In this document: in pieces, positions 27,139 through 36,744 of the stretch
How the letters are laid out: each line of letters opens with the position of its first letter
How positions within the stretch are numbered: the first letter of the stretch is position 1
Made by a program: the position numbers and the translations under genes
Notes under the pieces: generated by a model
Told to the model about the DNA's origin: nothing
Database searches by the model: none
What the model saw: the letters and a program-made list of their open reading frames with translations, nothing else
From: Oleispira sp036960605
GTDB taxonomy: Bacteria > Pseudomonadota > Gammaproteobacteria > Pseudomonadales > Oceanobacteraceae
Assembly (NCBI GenBank): GCA_036960605.1
Contig: JBALXI010000011.1
Location: 49,805-113,804 of the forward strand
Direction of reading: 5' to 3'
Length of the DNA: 64,000 nucleotides

Positions 27139-27558
27139 ATGGATCTCAGCCCAAAAGAGCTAAGGGAGATGGTTATTAGACCTACCCTTATCGCTCTGGA
27201 TAAATACTCTCTCGCGGCAGAAAACTTACTGATGGCGATAGCCTTAGTTAAGCAAGAGAATATGAACCGTCTTGAAGCAACCAGTGGCAAAGCTTACGGC
27301 ATCTTCCAAATTGATGTGCCAAGCCATCAAAGAGTCTGGGATAAATACCTCGCCTTTAATCCTGAGCTCGCAAGTAAAATTCGCGGTCTCGCATCGCAGC
27401 GTGAATTTCTCAACCAGCCTCATTTAGAGCTCGCAACCAACCTATCCTATGCAACCGCTATAGCTTGGGCACTGCATCTAGCCTACCCGCAAGCAAAAAA
27501 ATCGAGTTCAGCAAAATCTACGACTAAATACTCAATAAGTAAGGCCAAGTCCACCTAA
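27139..27558 (+). CDS. Phage-type lysozyme/transglycosylase-like protein
   Basis: A ~139-residue protein starting MDLSPKELREM, with GGAG six bases before the ATG. Motifs ENLLMAIALVKQEN, AYGIFQIDVPSH and WDKYLAFNPEL resemble putative lytic enzymes of tailed phages, where an early Glu and a GxxQ segment mark an SLT-like fold. The C-terminus is a lysine/serine-rich tail. No phage genes are nearby, so it is an orphan. It overlaps msrA by 27 bp tail to tail. Confidence 0.6.
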   Translation: MDLSPKELREMVIRPTLIALDKYSLAAENLLMAIALVKQENMNRLEATSGKAYGIFQIDVPSHQRVWDKYLAFNPELASKIRGLASQREFLNQPHLELATNLSYATAIAWALHLAYPQAKKSSSAKSTTKYSISKAKST

Positions 27559-28098
27559 GCCGCAATACCCATTCGGTTCTTTGGCTAAATATTGCTGATG
27601 ATAGTCTTCAGCAAAATAGAAAACGGGTGCCGTCATTATCTCTGTCGTAATCGCACCAAAACCCGCTTGCGAAAGTACCTGCTGGAAAGACTCTTTAGAT
27701 TCATTCCCCAACTTAAGCTGCTGCTCAGAAAACGTATAAATACCGCTGCGATATTGTGTGCCCTTATCATTACCTTGGCGGTCGCCCTGAGTCGGGTTGT
27801 GCGCTTGCCAAAAATGCTCTAATAGCTGCTGATAACTAATCACTGCTGGATTATAAACAAGACGCACGATTTCATTATGATTACTGATACCAGAACAGAC
27901 TTGCTGATACGTTGGATGTTCGTTATTGCCACCGGTATAACCAACGGAAGTAACAAAGACACCTTCCAGCTGCCAAAACTTACGCTCAGCACCCCAAAAA
28001 CAGCCTAAGCCAAACATGGCATATTCCATTCCTGCAGGTAACACATCGACACTTTCACCATTAACAAAATGGGCTGATGCATGAGGCATAGTATTCAT
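27532..28098 (-). CDS. msrA: Peptide methionine sulfoxide reductase MsrA
   Basis: A 188-residue reductase of methionine-S-sulfoxide. The catalytic GCFWGAE motif is near residue 32. Conserved VGYTGG, HNEIVRLVYNP and KGTQYRSGIY follow. The C-terminus ends YCGLGGLGLTY, which supplies a possible resolving cysteine. It is a single-domain form with no MsrB fusion. Confidence 0.93.
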   Translation of the reverse strand: MNTMPHASAHFVNGESVDVLPAGMEYAMFGLGCFWGAERKFWQLEGVFVTSVGYTGGNNEHPTYQQVCSGISNHNEIVRLVYNPAVISYQQLLEHFWQAHNPTQGDRQGNDKGTQYRSGIYTFSEQQLKLGNESKESFQQVLSQAGFGAITTEIMTAPVFYFAEDYHQQYLAKEPNGYCGLGGLGLTY

Positions 28099-28115
28099 AA
28101 AAAGTTCTCTCCAAA

Positions 28116-28148
28116 AAAAAAGGCCATAACTTAAAAGTTATGACCTTA
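28116..28148 (-). terminator. Terminator of the acyl-CoA dehydrogenase gene
   Basis: On the minus strand AAGGTCATAACTT pairs with AAGTTATGGCCTT and is followed by nine Ts. Confidence 0.85.
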
Positions 28149-28196
28149 AACTATAACACTGAGTTCAATAAGAACTCTTATTCTAAGAATAATCGA

Positions 28197-30005
28197 TCAA
28201 TCTAGAAAGGAGAAGTCTTCTTCTTTCATTTGCATTAACGTCTTAGGATCTTGCAACATCATTTTTGCATGCCCCTTAGTACGCGGCAGCATACGCTCAA
28301 AATAGAATTCAGCCGTCTGAATCTTAGCTTTATAGAATGCTAAATCTCCTTCACCCGCTTCAATTTTAGCGTACGCAGTTTCAGCCATCATTGCCCAGTA
28401 ATACGCTAAGCAAACATAACCAGAGTACATTAGGTAATCAACCGATGCCGAACCTACCATGTCACGGTTCTTAGAAGCTTTAAACGCAATACGGTAGTTA
28501 TTAATTTTCCAAGCTATCATGCAACGCTTAAGAGGCTTAATAAACTTCTTCATTTCAGAACGCTTAGTTCCCTTGGTGAATTCAGAAACCTTATCAGCAA
28601 AAGTATTAAACGATTTGAACTTACCTAATAGAACCTTGCGGCCTAATAGATCGAGTGCCTGCACCCCAGTAGTCCCTTCATACAACTTAGAGATTTGAGC
28701 ATCACGAACAATCTGTTCCATGCCCCACTCTTTAATATAACCGTGGCCACCATAAACCTGCACACCATGATTCGCTGCTTCGTAACCTAGTTCGGTTAAG
28801 AAAGCCTTCAAAATAGGGGTTAAGAAACCTAGCTCATCATCATACTTTTCATACAACTCGGTATCTCCGTTCTGATGAGCTGCCCCCATCAAATCAGCAA
28901 TACGACCAGCGCTATAAACCATTGCTCGGCCGCCTTCAGCGATCGCTTTTTGGGTTAATAACATGCGACGCACATCTGGATGAACCATCAAGGTATCAGC
29001 TACTTTATCTGGATCTTTTTTACCGGTTAACGCGCGCATAGAGCGACGATCTTTCGCATAAGGTAAAGCACCTTGGAAAGAAAGCTCAGCAGAGGCAACA
29101 CCTTGAATCGAAGTACCGATACGGGCGGTATTCATAAAGGTAAACATGCACATCAAACCCTTATTTTCAGGGCCAATCAAATAACCTTTAGCGCTATCAA
29201 AATTCATCACACAAGTAGAAGAAGCGTGAATACCCATCTTCTCTTCGATAGAACCACAGGTCACTGGGTTACGATCACCCAAAGAGCCATCGGCATTTAC
29301 ATTGAACTTAGGCACGATGAATAATGAAATACCACGAGTACCTTCTGGAGCACCCGGTAAACGCGCCAATACGATATGAATGATATTATCAGTCAGATCG
29401 TGATCACCAGAAGAGATAAAAATTTTAGTACCGGTAACATCATAAGAACCATCGCCATTGGGTACAGCCTTCGTTTTAACTTGGCCTAAATCCGTACCGC
29501 ACTGTGGCTCAGTCAAACACATCGTACCCATCCAACGACCGTCAGACAGGGGTACAAAGTATTCTTGTTTCTGTTCTTCAGTACCGTGCATCCAGATCGT
29601 ATTCATCGCACCCAAAGATAAACCTGGGTACATGCCCCAAGACCAGTTAGCCGTACCAATCATTTCAGACTTAGCCAATGCTAAAGACATTGGTAGACCT
29701 TGGCCGCCGTATTCAACAGGCGTCGCCATTGACTGCCAGCCGCCTTCAACGTACTGGTCATAAGCTTCTTTAAAGCCTTTAGGGGTATAAACTTTACCGT
29801 TATCGAAACGACAACCTTCATCACCACTTTGGTATAAAGGGGCAACTACATCTTCAGAGAAAGACGCCGCTGCGTCTAAAATCATATCAACCATCTCTGG
29901 CGTTGCTTCATCACCACCAGGAATAGTCTGGTAATGTTCTTGGAAGTTAAAAACATCGTTCATTAAGAACTTGATGTCTTTAACAGGAGCCTTGTACTGA
30001 ACCAT
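28197..30005 (-). CDS. Acyl-CoA dehydrogenase (long, DmdC-like)
   Basis: A 602-residue flavoprotein dehydrogenase. FAD and substrate motifs include MCLTEPQCGTDLG and FISSGDHD. The catalytic Glu lies in the YEGTTGVQALDLLGRK segment. The extra ~150-residue C-terminal domain marks the long class that includes DmdC (3-methylmercaptopropionyl-CoA dehydrogenase) and several long-chain enzymes. Sequence alone does not separate DMSP demethylation from general beta-oxidation. It is monocistronic with a strong terminator, and the 277-bp region upstream holds no gene. Confidence 0.87.
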   Translation of the reverse strand: MVQYKAPVKDIKFLMNDVFNFQEHYQTIPGGDEATPEMVDMILDAAASFSEDVVAPLYQSGDEGCRFDNGKVYTPKGFKEAYDQYVEGGWQSMATPVEYGGQGLPMSLALAKSEMIGTANWSWGMYPGLSLGAMNTIWMHGTEEQKQEYFVPLSDGRWMGTMCLTEPQCGTDLGQVKTKAVPNGDGSYDVTGTKIFISSGDHDLTDNIIHIVLARLPGAPEGTRGISLFIVPKFNVNADGSLGDRNPVTCGSIEEKMGIHASSTCVMNFDSAKGYLIGPENKGLMCMFTFMNTARIGTSIQGVASAELSFQGALPYAKDRRSMRALTGKKDPDKVADTLMVHPDVRRMLLTQKAIAEGGRAMVYSAGRIADLMGAAHQNGDTELYEKYDDELGFLTPILKAFLTELGYEAANHGVQVYGGHGYIKEWGMEQIVRDAQISKLYEGTTGVQALDLLGRKVLLGKFKSFNTFADKVSEFTKGTKRSEMKKFIKPLKRCMIAWKINNYRIAFKASKNRDMVGSASVDYLMYSGYVCLAYYWAMMAETAYAKIEAGEGDLAFYKAKIQTAEFYFERMLPRTKGHAKMMLQDPKTLMQMKEEDFSFLD

Positions 30006-30269
30006 GGAAGAACCTTTTATATTAAATAAGCTGAATAAAAATAGATTAAAACTGTTCGCGCGAACGACTCATAAAACGATTTAGCAGCGCTCTCTAAGAG
30101 CACTATTCGATAAAACCTAGCGAACGAATGATCAAGTAGATTATTACAGAATGTTACAGAAAGGCATTGGCTAGCTAGCCCAGCTAGACTGTCACCAGAG
30201 CGAGGTCGGTTGTAATTGATCTACATACTCCTTATGGTAAAGATACCGCCAATGCATCTGGAGAAAAAT

Positions 30270-30293
30270 ATGAGTACTCATAATGACGAATAA
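30270..30293 (+). other. Seven-codon upstream ORF overlapping the BCCT start
   Basis: An ATG at 30270 with GGAG six bases upstream encodes MSTHNDE and stops at a TAA. It overlaps, in a different frame, the ATG at 30283 of the transporter. The good ribosome site belongs to this short frame, so the transporter may be translated by coupling. It is a direct sequence observation; function is inferred. Confidence 0.4.
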
Positions 30294-31854
30294 TGATAAA
30301 TACAGTATTGAAAACACCGACTACACCCTCGGCCAAGATAACGTTCAGAAATGGGGATTTGATGTCCACAACGCCGTATTTGGTATCAGCGCAGGTCTGA
30401 TTTTAATCTTTTTAATTGCAACCCTCGTCGCTGACCCTGCATCCTCCAAAGCACTACTCGATGGCCTGAAATGGGACATTATTAAAACTTTCGATGCCTT
30501 TTTTATGTGGTCTGCCAACTTCTTCGTGGTCTTCTGCTTAGTACTTGCTTTATCACCTTGGGGTAAAATTCGCCTTGGCGGTACTGAAGCCAAAGCCGAA
30601 CACTCAACCCTATCTTGGTTAGCGATGCTATTTTCTGCCGGCATGGGGATTGGACTGATGTTCTGGGGTGTTGCTGAGCCCGTTGCCTATTTCACTGGCT
30701 GGTACGAAACGCCATTAGGTGTTGCTGCTAATACTCCAGAAGCCGCCGATATGGCGTTAGGCGCAACTATGTATCACTGGGGACTTCACCCATGGGCTAT
30801 TTATGGTGTAGTTGCCTTATCACTGGCATTTTTCGCTTATAACAAGGGCCTACCACTTTCCATGCGCTCGGTATTTTATCCGATTCTTGGAGACCGTACG
30901 TGGGGCTGGCCTGGACACATCATCGATATTCTAGCCGTACTGGCGACCTTGTTTGGCTTAGCCACATCGCTCGGTTTAGGTGCACAGCAGGCAGCAGCCG
31001 GTATCAGTCATGTGTTTGGTATTTCTGATGGCATCAGCTTGCAGATCATCATCATTATCGTCATTACCTTACTCGCGACCGCCTCGGTAGTGCGTGGTTT
31101 AGAAGGTGGCGTTAAGGTCTTATCCAACGTCAATATGATCATTGCCTTCTTACTATTAATGTTTGTCATCGCCCTCGCATTTGCCGTATCACTGGGTACT
31201 ATTCCGCAAACGATCATGGCTTACGTACAGAATATTATTCCGCTATCCAATCCCCATGGACGTCCAGACGAAGCTTGGTTCCAAGGCTGGACCGTATTTT
31301 ATTGGGCTTGGTGGATTTCTTGGTCCCCATTCGTAGGCATGTTCATCGCGCGTATTTCTAAAGGCCGTAGCGTCCGTGAATTCATTACCGCCGTGCTATT
31401 GGTTCCTACCGTTGTTACAACTGTTTGGATGTCAGTTTATGGCGGCATTGCGATTGAGCAAGTGCAAAATGGTATTGGTGCTTTAGGAACCGACGGACTA
31501 ACCTCTGTTCCGCTAGCGATGTTCCAGATGTTTGATGAAATGGCACTCGGCTCAATACTGTCCTGTATTGCCATTCTGCTAGTACTGGTTTTCTTCATCA
31601 CCTCATCTGACTCAGGATCGCTGGTTATTGACAGTATTACTTCAGGTGGCAAGGTTGATGCGCCGGTACCCCAGCGTATCTTCTGGGCGACTGTAGAGGG
31701 TGCTATCGCTATTGCTTTACTCTGGATCGGTGGAACAGAAGCCATCCAAGCGTTACAGGCAGCCACCATCTCGACCGGCTTGCCCTTCACGTTTGTATTA
31801 TTACTGATGTGTGTTTCCCTCATCATGGGAATGCGTACTGAAGCTAAAAAATAA
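30283..31854 (+). CDS. BCCT family betaine/choline/carnitine transporter
   Basis: A 523-residue inner membrane transporter with about 12 helices. Diagnostic motifs are GMGIGLMFWGVAEP, the HWGLHPWAIY segment and YWAWWISWSPFVGMFIARIS, with the conserved Trp box. It imports quaternary ammonium or sulfonium compounds, driven by Na+ or H+. The C-terminal tail is short, without the long osmosensing extension of BetP or ProP. DMSP and betaine are plausible substrates in a marine bacterium. The gene has its own terminator. Confidence 0.92.
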   Translation: MTNNDKYSIENTDYTLGQDNVQKWGFDVHNAVFGISAGLILIFLIATLVADPASSKALLDGLKWDIIKTFDAFFMWSANFFVVFCLVLALSPWGKIRLGGTEAKAEHSTLSWLAMLFSAGMGIGLMFWGVAEPVAYFTGWYETPLGVAANTPEAADMALGATMYHWGLHPWAIYGVVALSLAFFAYNKGLPLSMRSVFYPILGDRTWGWPGHIIDILAVLATLFGLATSLGLGAQQAAAGISHVFGISDGISLQIIIIIVITLLATASVVRGLEGGVKVLSNVNMIIAFLLLMFVIALAFAVSLGTIPQTIMAYVQNIIPLSNPHGRPDEAWFQGWTVFYWAWWISWSPFVGMFIARISKGRSVREFITAVLLVPTVVTTVWMSVYGGIAIEQVQNGIGALGTDGLTSVPLAMFQMFDEMALGSILSCIAILLVLVFFITSSDSGSLVIDSITSGGKVDAPVPQRIFWATVEGAIAIALLWIGGTEAIQALQAATISTGLPFTFVLLLMCVSLIMGMRTEAKK

Positions 31855-31879
31855 ACGTTAGAAGATAACGTTTAGATCG

Positions 31880-31908
31880 AGCGCCCTATTCATGGGCGCT
31901 TTTTTTTG
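31880..31908 (+). terminator. Rho-independent terminator of the BCCT gene
   Basis: AGCGCCC pairs with GGGCGCT around a short loop and is followed by eight Ts. Confidence 0.9.
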
Positions 31909-31949
31909 CCCTTCTTTTGCGCCCGCCTTCATACAATCCCTCCCCGTCA

Positions 31950-32669
31950 TCAATACCAGAGTTTTCTAACCGGTGTTTGCGCTAACTTATGCTTGGCAAT
32001 TTGAGCTTGCAGCAGCTCGGCTGTGGCTAATGCGTCAACCAGTGCATTATGATTTTCATAAGCGGGTAAGTGATAGCGTTCACGTGCATAGAGTAAGCGC
32101 AAAGAAGGCAGTTGTTTTTGCAAAAAACGTCCAACCAAAGACTGTTTACGACGCAAGTATCGCGCTTCCAGCTCGAGTGTATCGATTACTGGAAATAAGA
32201 AGTTTTTCTGCAAAATTTCAGCAATGGCAGTACGAAAAAATTCGCGCTCCATGTAGCGGTAATGCACGACAACTTGCTTGCCTTGTAAATTCGCCATCAA
32301 TTCTGCCACAACCGTATCCAATGCAGGGGCTTCTGCGACATCAGTATGTGTTATCCCATGAATCACCACCGACTCTGATGTTAAGCGTCGGCTACTCACA
32401 ACCCAATGCTTAGCCTGTGCCAAGTAAATACGCTGATGATCGAAAGGCACCAAACCAATACTAACAATGTCATCCTTCTGAGCATCTAAACCGGTTGTTT
32501 CTATATCCAATGCGACAAAGTCTGTCTGCTGCATCGCTTGTCGAGTATCTAATAGAGGCTCTTGATAAAAAGACGTCAGGCAGCTCGGCAACTCGTTCTG
32601 AGCCTGACTTGAGTAAAACTGATCCCAGTCATCAGGAATAACTTTATAAGAGAGTAAGGCCATCTTCAT
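31950..32669 (-). CDS. DnaQ-like 3'-5' exonuclease
   Basis: A 239-residue DEDDh exonuclease. Exo I reads FVALDIETTGLD, followed by IVSIGLVPFD. Exo II lies around VVVHYRYMEREFF, and the final His-x4-Asp is in YENHNALVDALAT. It is not the polymerase III epsilon subunit itself, since it lacks the clamp-binding C-terminus. It starts 5 bp after the DUF294/CBS gene, a conserved pairing in gammaproteobacteria. Confidence 0.85.
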   Translation of the reverse strand: MKMALLSYKVIPDDWDQFYSSQAQNELPSCLTSFYQEPLLDTRQAMQQTDFVALDIETTGLDAQKDDIVSIGLVPFDHQRIYLAQAKHWVVSSRRLTSESVVIHGITHTDVAEAPALDTVVAELMANLQGKQVVVHYRYMEREFFRTAIAEILQKNFLFPVIDTLELEARYLRRKQSLVGRFLQKQLPSLRLLYARERYHLPAYENHNALVDALATAELLQAQIAKHKLAQTPVRKLWY

Positions 32670-32674
32670 TTACC

Positions 32675-34558
32675 CTAGTGATGTGCGGTATAGCGAAATT
32701 TCAGAAACTTTTGCGCACTGCTTAGTACCTGAAAAGCTTCCTTCAAACCCCGTCGTTCTTTACTCGACAGGGTTTCTGGCTCAACCGTATTATCAGCATC
32801 CTCACCCGCCTCAAGAGCAGCTACCTGCTGGCGTATTCGAATCATTGACAGATATTCCAAAGCATCCGATAGCTCATCTTGCTTGCCCTCAGGCAGTAAT
32901 GTCGATTTAGCGAGATCCTCTAAGCGATCGAATGAGTTCTGCGATAAAGAGCCTTCTGCTAAAGCATGTACCCGGATCACATCAACCAAAGGCGCTGTTC
33001 CTCGGCGCTTTAAATTAAGGCTATAACGCTGACGCCCATCCTTTTCTAACACGAAATCTTTAAAGAAGCCCAATGGCGGAGTACGATTCATAGCGTTGCG
33101 AGACAAGGCCGCGAGAAAAGCAGGATTATTCTTAGCTTTGCCGACAATAAAACGGGTCAACTGTTCTGCCCAAGCTATTTTACCGTCGACACCTTCTAAA
33201 TCAAAAAAGATTGAGGCATTCAGTAACGCTTGCGGATTAGGCTTTTCAATCCACTCACTGAATTGCTGCTTCCAATCCTTCAAGGTCATACGCCACTGGG
33301 GGTTAGACGCCATGATGCCACCCGCACAGTAACTATAACCACAAGCATCCAAGCCATCGCAAACAAAATCGGCGAGCTGCTTAAAATAATCACCATGGCG
33401 AGCTTCGTCATAATCGACTGATAATATCAGCGCATTATCCTGATCGGTGACCAGCAACTGCTCCTCTCGCGCCATCGACCCTAGCGCAAGAAAACAATAA
33501 GGAACCGGGGGGGCGCCTAATTTTTCTTCTGCGAGCTGCAGTAAACGCTGTTTGAATGTTCGCCCAATCGCCGACATTGCACTGCCAATCATATGCGAAC
33601 TCGCCCCCTCATGCTGCATTCTCACCATAACAGACGGAACTTGAGCGGACTGCTCCGCTAATCCTTCTACCGTCTCCTGCACAAGAATACCGCGTACTAA
33701 CAAAAGGCTGCTCTGGGATTCATATTGCACAATATCGGTGAGCGCAACGATGCCGGTGACTTTATCGTGACGCACGAGCGGTAAATGATGAACGTTGTGG
33801 CGCAACATAAGTAACTTGGCTTCGTACACATAGGCATCATGGACGATGGTAATCAAATCGCTCGACATAACATCTCGTAACGGCGTATCAAACGACAGCC
33901 CTTCCGCTAATACGCGCACGCGAAAATCACGATCGGTGACAATCCCCAGCGGATATGAAGCACTGTCATTACCCTCAAGGTCAGTACTGACTCGATCAAA
34001 AATAACCACTGACGACACACTTTGCTCCGTCATTTTTTGAGCACACTCACGCACCGTAGAGTCTGCCGATAAATAAACCGGCTCGCTTTGAATAATGTCA
34101 CGCACGCGCACCGTCGTCATATCATTTTCGCTGTCTTCGCTCTGCACCACCTGCTGTAATGTGGAGTGTTCATTGACCTCAAAATAGTCACCAAACTCAC
34201 CAAACAGATCGCACAATGCGAAAAACTTTTCTGACGGTATGCGATAAATCAGCGTATCTTCCAAAGCCTTTACGGGATACCGAACATGGCCGTTCAAAAG
34301 AATTCCCAACTGACCAAAAACATCCCCAGACTCAAGACGATTATAGAGCTCACCGGTTCGACGAAAAACTTCAACCGAACCAGAACGAATCATATACAGC
34401 GCATCAATCGACGCACCGTGTTTCAAAATTTGGCTTTGCGCTTGGTAGTAGCTAACTTCAATTTGACCACACAGCGCGGAAATTTCCTCTACTGGCAGAC
34501 TGTCAAAAGGTTCGTGTGCGCTCACGAAAGTAATGATGTCTTGAATCTCAATTGACAT
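32675..34558 (-). CDS. cNMP-binding/CBS/DUF294 nucleotidyltransferase-like protein
   Basis: A 627-residue regulatory protein with four modules. A cyclic-nucleotide-binding domain (~20-120) comes first, then two CBS domains (~150-275). A DUF294 nucleotidyltransferase-like domain follows (GSMAREEQLLVTDQDNALIL near 360), and a helical C-terminal DUF294_C domain. The G-S-x-A-R-E and D-Q-D-N residues resemble GlnD-type uridylyltransferase sites. It is probably co-transcribed with the exonuclease. In other bacteria the pair lies near acs or dicarboxylate transport genes; here FadD is the upstream neighbour. Confidence 0.85.
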   Translation of the reverse strand: MSIEIQDIITFVSAHEPFDSLPVEEISALCGQIEVSYYQAQSQILKHGASIDALYMIRSGSVEVFRRTGELYNRLESGDVFGQLGILLNGHVRYPVKALEDTLIYRIPSEKFFALCDLFGEFGDYFEVNEHSTLQQVVQSEDSENDMTTVRVRDIIQSEPVYLSADSTVRECAQKMTEQSVSSVVIFDRVSTDLEGNDSASYPLGIVTDRDFRVRVLAEGLSFDTPLRDVMSSDLITIVHDAYVYEAKLLMLRHNVHHLPLVRHDKVTGIVALTDIVQYESQSSLLLVRGILVQETVEGLAEQSAQVPSVMVRMQHEGASSHMIGSAMSAIGRTFKQRLLQLAEEKLGAPPVPYCFLALGSMAREEQLLVTDQDNALILSVDYDEARHGDYFKQLADFVCDGLDACGYSYCAGGIMASNPQWRMTLKDWKQQFSEWIEKPNPQALLNASIFFDLEGVDGKIAWAEQLTRFIVGKAKNNPAFLAALSRNAMNRTPPLGFFKDFVLEKDGRQRYSLNLKRRGTAPLVDVIRVHALAEGSLSQNSFDRLEDLAKSTLLPEGKQDELSDALEYLSMIRIRQQVAALEAGEDADNTVEPETLSSKERRGLKEAFQVLSSAQKFLKFRYTAHH

Positions 34559-34772
34559 GCCTAAATCCTTTGCAACTTGAGCTGTTCGTTGTAATCAACT
34601 CAGTGTAATAAAATATAATGCCTCCTTATGAAAGCGCTGACTACCCTTTATTATCCTACTAATCACCCCATTCATTATTCTAACTTTTTATCGTTTCTCT
34701 GTGCAGCGAAGCGCCTCTGAGCCTCTGTGGTAAATTCCCTCTCTATTTTTTATTTTCTTTTCTCAGCAGACA

Positions 34773-34812
34773 TAAAAAAACCCAACTCATTGCTGAGCTG
34801 GGTTCTTTTTAA
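34773..34812 (-). terminator. Terminator of the fadD gene
   Basis: On the minus strand AACCCAGCTCA pairs with TGAGTTGGGTT around GCAA and is followed by a T-run. The 276-bp gap it sits in also holds a low-complexity CTCTGTG-rich stretch near 34690-34735 but no gene. Confidence 0.85.
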
Positions 34813-34834
34813 AACTAAGTCAAAGCGCTAAAAC

Positions 34835-36556
34835 TTAAGCAGCACTGGCTTCGCGCTTAGCTTTTTCTTCGTCTTTCAATTCACGACGTAAAATTTTGCC
34901 CACTGGAGTCATTGGCAACTCATCACGGAACTCAATTTGACGTGGCATTTTATAAGCCGTTAGCTTGTCTTTACAGAACGTTTTAATGTCTTCTGCCGTT
35001 AGGTTCTGATCCGCTGCAACGATGAACAATTTAGCGGCTTCACCTGTCTTCGCATCAGGAATACCAATCACTGCACAGTTTTCAACACCAGGGTGACCGG
35101 CAACAACATCTTCAATTTCGTTTGGATAAACGTTAAAGCCTGAAACCAAGATCAAATCTTTAATACGGTCTACAATCTTAACAAAACCATCGGCATCAAT
35201 TACAGCAACATCACCAGTACGCAACCATTCACCATCTGGAGTGAAGGTATCTTTAGTCGCTTCAGGACGATTCCAATAGCCTTTCATTACTTGAGGACCG
35301 CGAACACAAAGTTCACCGCGTTCGCCAACAGCAACTTCGTCGCCGTTATCATCGATACACATCAGTGCAGTACCCGGCATAGCCTGGCCAACAGTACCCA
35401 TACGTTCTAGGCCATTAGCAGGATTCATCGTTACCGCTGGAGAACACTCGGTAAGACCGTAGGCTTCAGAAACACCAGTACCGGTAATTTCTTTCCAACG
35501 CTTAGCGGTATCATCTGGCAATGCAGTACCACCCGAAAGGGTTAACTTCATCTCACTGAAATCAATCTCTTTAAAGCGTGGGCTTGCCATTAGCGATACA
35601 AACAAAGTATTCAGACCGACAACACCGGTTAACTTCCAAGGCTTCATGAAACGAATAAACGTTTCAGTATCGCGTGGGTTAGCAATCAAGATGCTGTGAT
35701 CACCCAGTTCAAACAAGGCCATCAAGTGAACCGTGAAAGAATAGATGTGATAGAGCGGTAAAGGTGCAACGATCACTGCCTGACCATTACCCTTCATTGG
35801 CGTGCCATCTGCAGTCGTTTGACCCAGCGCAGCAGCCGATTGAAGCATGTTAGCGACTAGATTACGGTTGGTTAATTCAGCACCCTTAGCAACACCGGTA
35901 GTACCGCCAGTATATTGCAATACGATAGTATCGTGTGGGTTCTTCATGTGGTTTGCTTGGAAGCTTTGACCTTTGCCTAGCTTCAAAGCTTTACGAAAAG
36001 AAACCGCTTCAGGAAGACTATAAGCAGGCACCATTTTTTTGATGTGCTTCGCGGCAGCGTTAATCAATACACGCTTAAGACCAGGTAACATATCCGCCAA
36101 GCTAGTAACGATAATGTGCTTAATGCCGGTTTGATCTTTAACACCCTGTACCGACTTAGCAAACACATCCATACAAAGCAGCGCTTTAGCACCAGAATCG
36201 TTGAATTGGTGTAGCATTTCACGTTCGGTATACAGTGGGTTGGTATTCACCACTCGTAAACCCGCGCGCAATGCACCATACATAGCAATAGGATATTGCA
36301 GAATGTTTGGCATTTGAATTGCGATTGAATCACCCGGTTTTAAGGTCGTATGATTTTGTAAATAGCTAGCAAACGCGGCACTGTATTCGTCAATTTGACG
36401 ATACGTTAGCGTATAACCAATGCTGGTAAATGCAGGACGATCTGCATAACGTTTGAATGAGTTTTCAATGACCTCAACAACAGAATCATACTGTGATAAG
36501 TCGATAGTATCTTGAACACCCGGTGCACGTTTGCCGTCCCAGAAAGAAGCTTCCAC
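34835..36556 (-). CDS. fadD: Long-chain fatty acid--CoA ligase
   Basis: A 573-residue adenylate-forming enzyme that activates fatty acids to acyl-CoA. The ATP/AMP signature is YTGGTTGVAKGAE (~218). Later motifs are YGLTECSPAVTMNP, WLRTGDVAVIDADG and the C-terminal lysine region TPVGKILRREL. The N-terminus has no signal and the length matches FadD (561 aa). It is divergent from an AraC regulator and lies close to a desaturase, suggesting a fatty acid uptake and remodelling cluster. Confidence 0.92.
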   Translation of the reverse strand: MEASFWDGKRAPGVQDTIDLSQYDSVVEVIENSFKRYADRPAFTSIGYTLTYRQIDEYSAAFASYLQNHTTLKPGDSIAIQMPNILQYPIAMYGALRAGLRVVNTNPLYTEREMLHQFNDSGAKALLCMDVFAKSVQGVKDQTGIKHIIVTSLADMLPGLKRVLINAAAKHIKKMVPAYSLPEAVSFRKALKLGKGQSFQANHMKNPHDTIVLQYTGGTTGVAKGAELTNRNLVANMLQSAAALGQTTADGTPMKGNGQAVIVAPLPLYHIYSFTVHLMALFELGDHSILIANPRDTETFIRFMKPWKLTGVVGLNTLFVSLMASPRFKEIDFSEMKLTLSGGTALPDDTAKRWKEITGTGVSEAYGLTECSPAVTMNPANGLERMGTVGQAMPGTALMCIDDNGDEVAVGERGELCVRGPQVMKGYWNRPEATKDTFTPDGEWLRTGDVAVIDADGFVKIVDRIKDLILVSGFNVYPNEIEDVVAGHPGVENCAVIGIPDAKTGEAAKLFIVAADQNLTAEDIKTFCKDKLTAYKMPRQIEFRDELPMTPVGKILRRELKDEEKAKREASAA

Positions 36557-36744
36557 ATTATTCCCCTAGCAATAATCGCTAAATAGTAAGTCACACCGAC
36601 AAAAACATTTTGATTTTGATGAACAGCATGTAACTTGAAATTGTTTATTATTTATATTCGTATCGACACTATGACGTAATTTTGGCTTGAATTGAAGTAC
36701 TATTCGTGACAGGATTTCAGTCATATCACGCCAAAGACAATTTT

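Noticed and set aside
30270..30293. A riboswitch or attenuator before the BCCT gene
   Set aside because: No paired structure or T-run was found; only the short leader frame is supported.
34559..34772. CTCTGTG-rich stretch as a repeat family
   Set aside because: Only a single low-complexity occurrence is seen in the window, so no family can be claimed.
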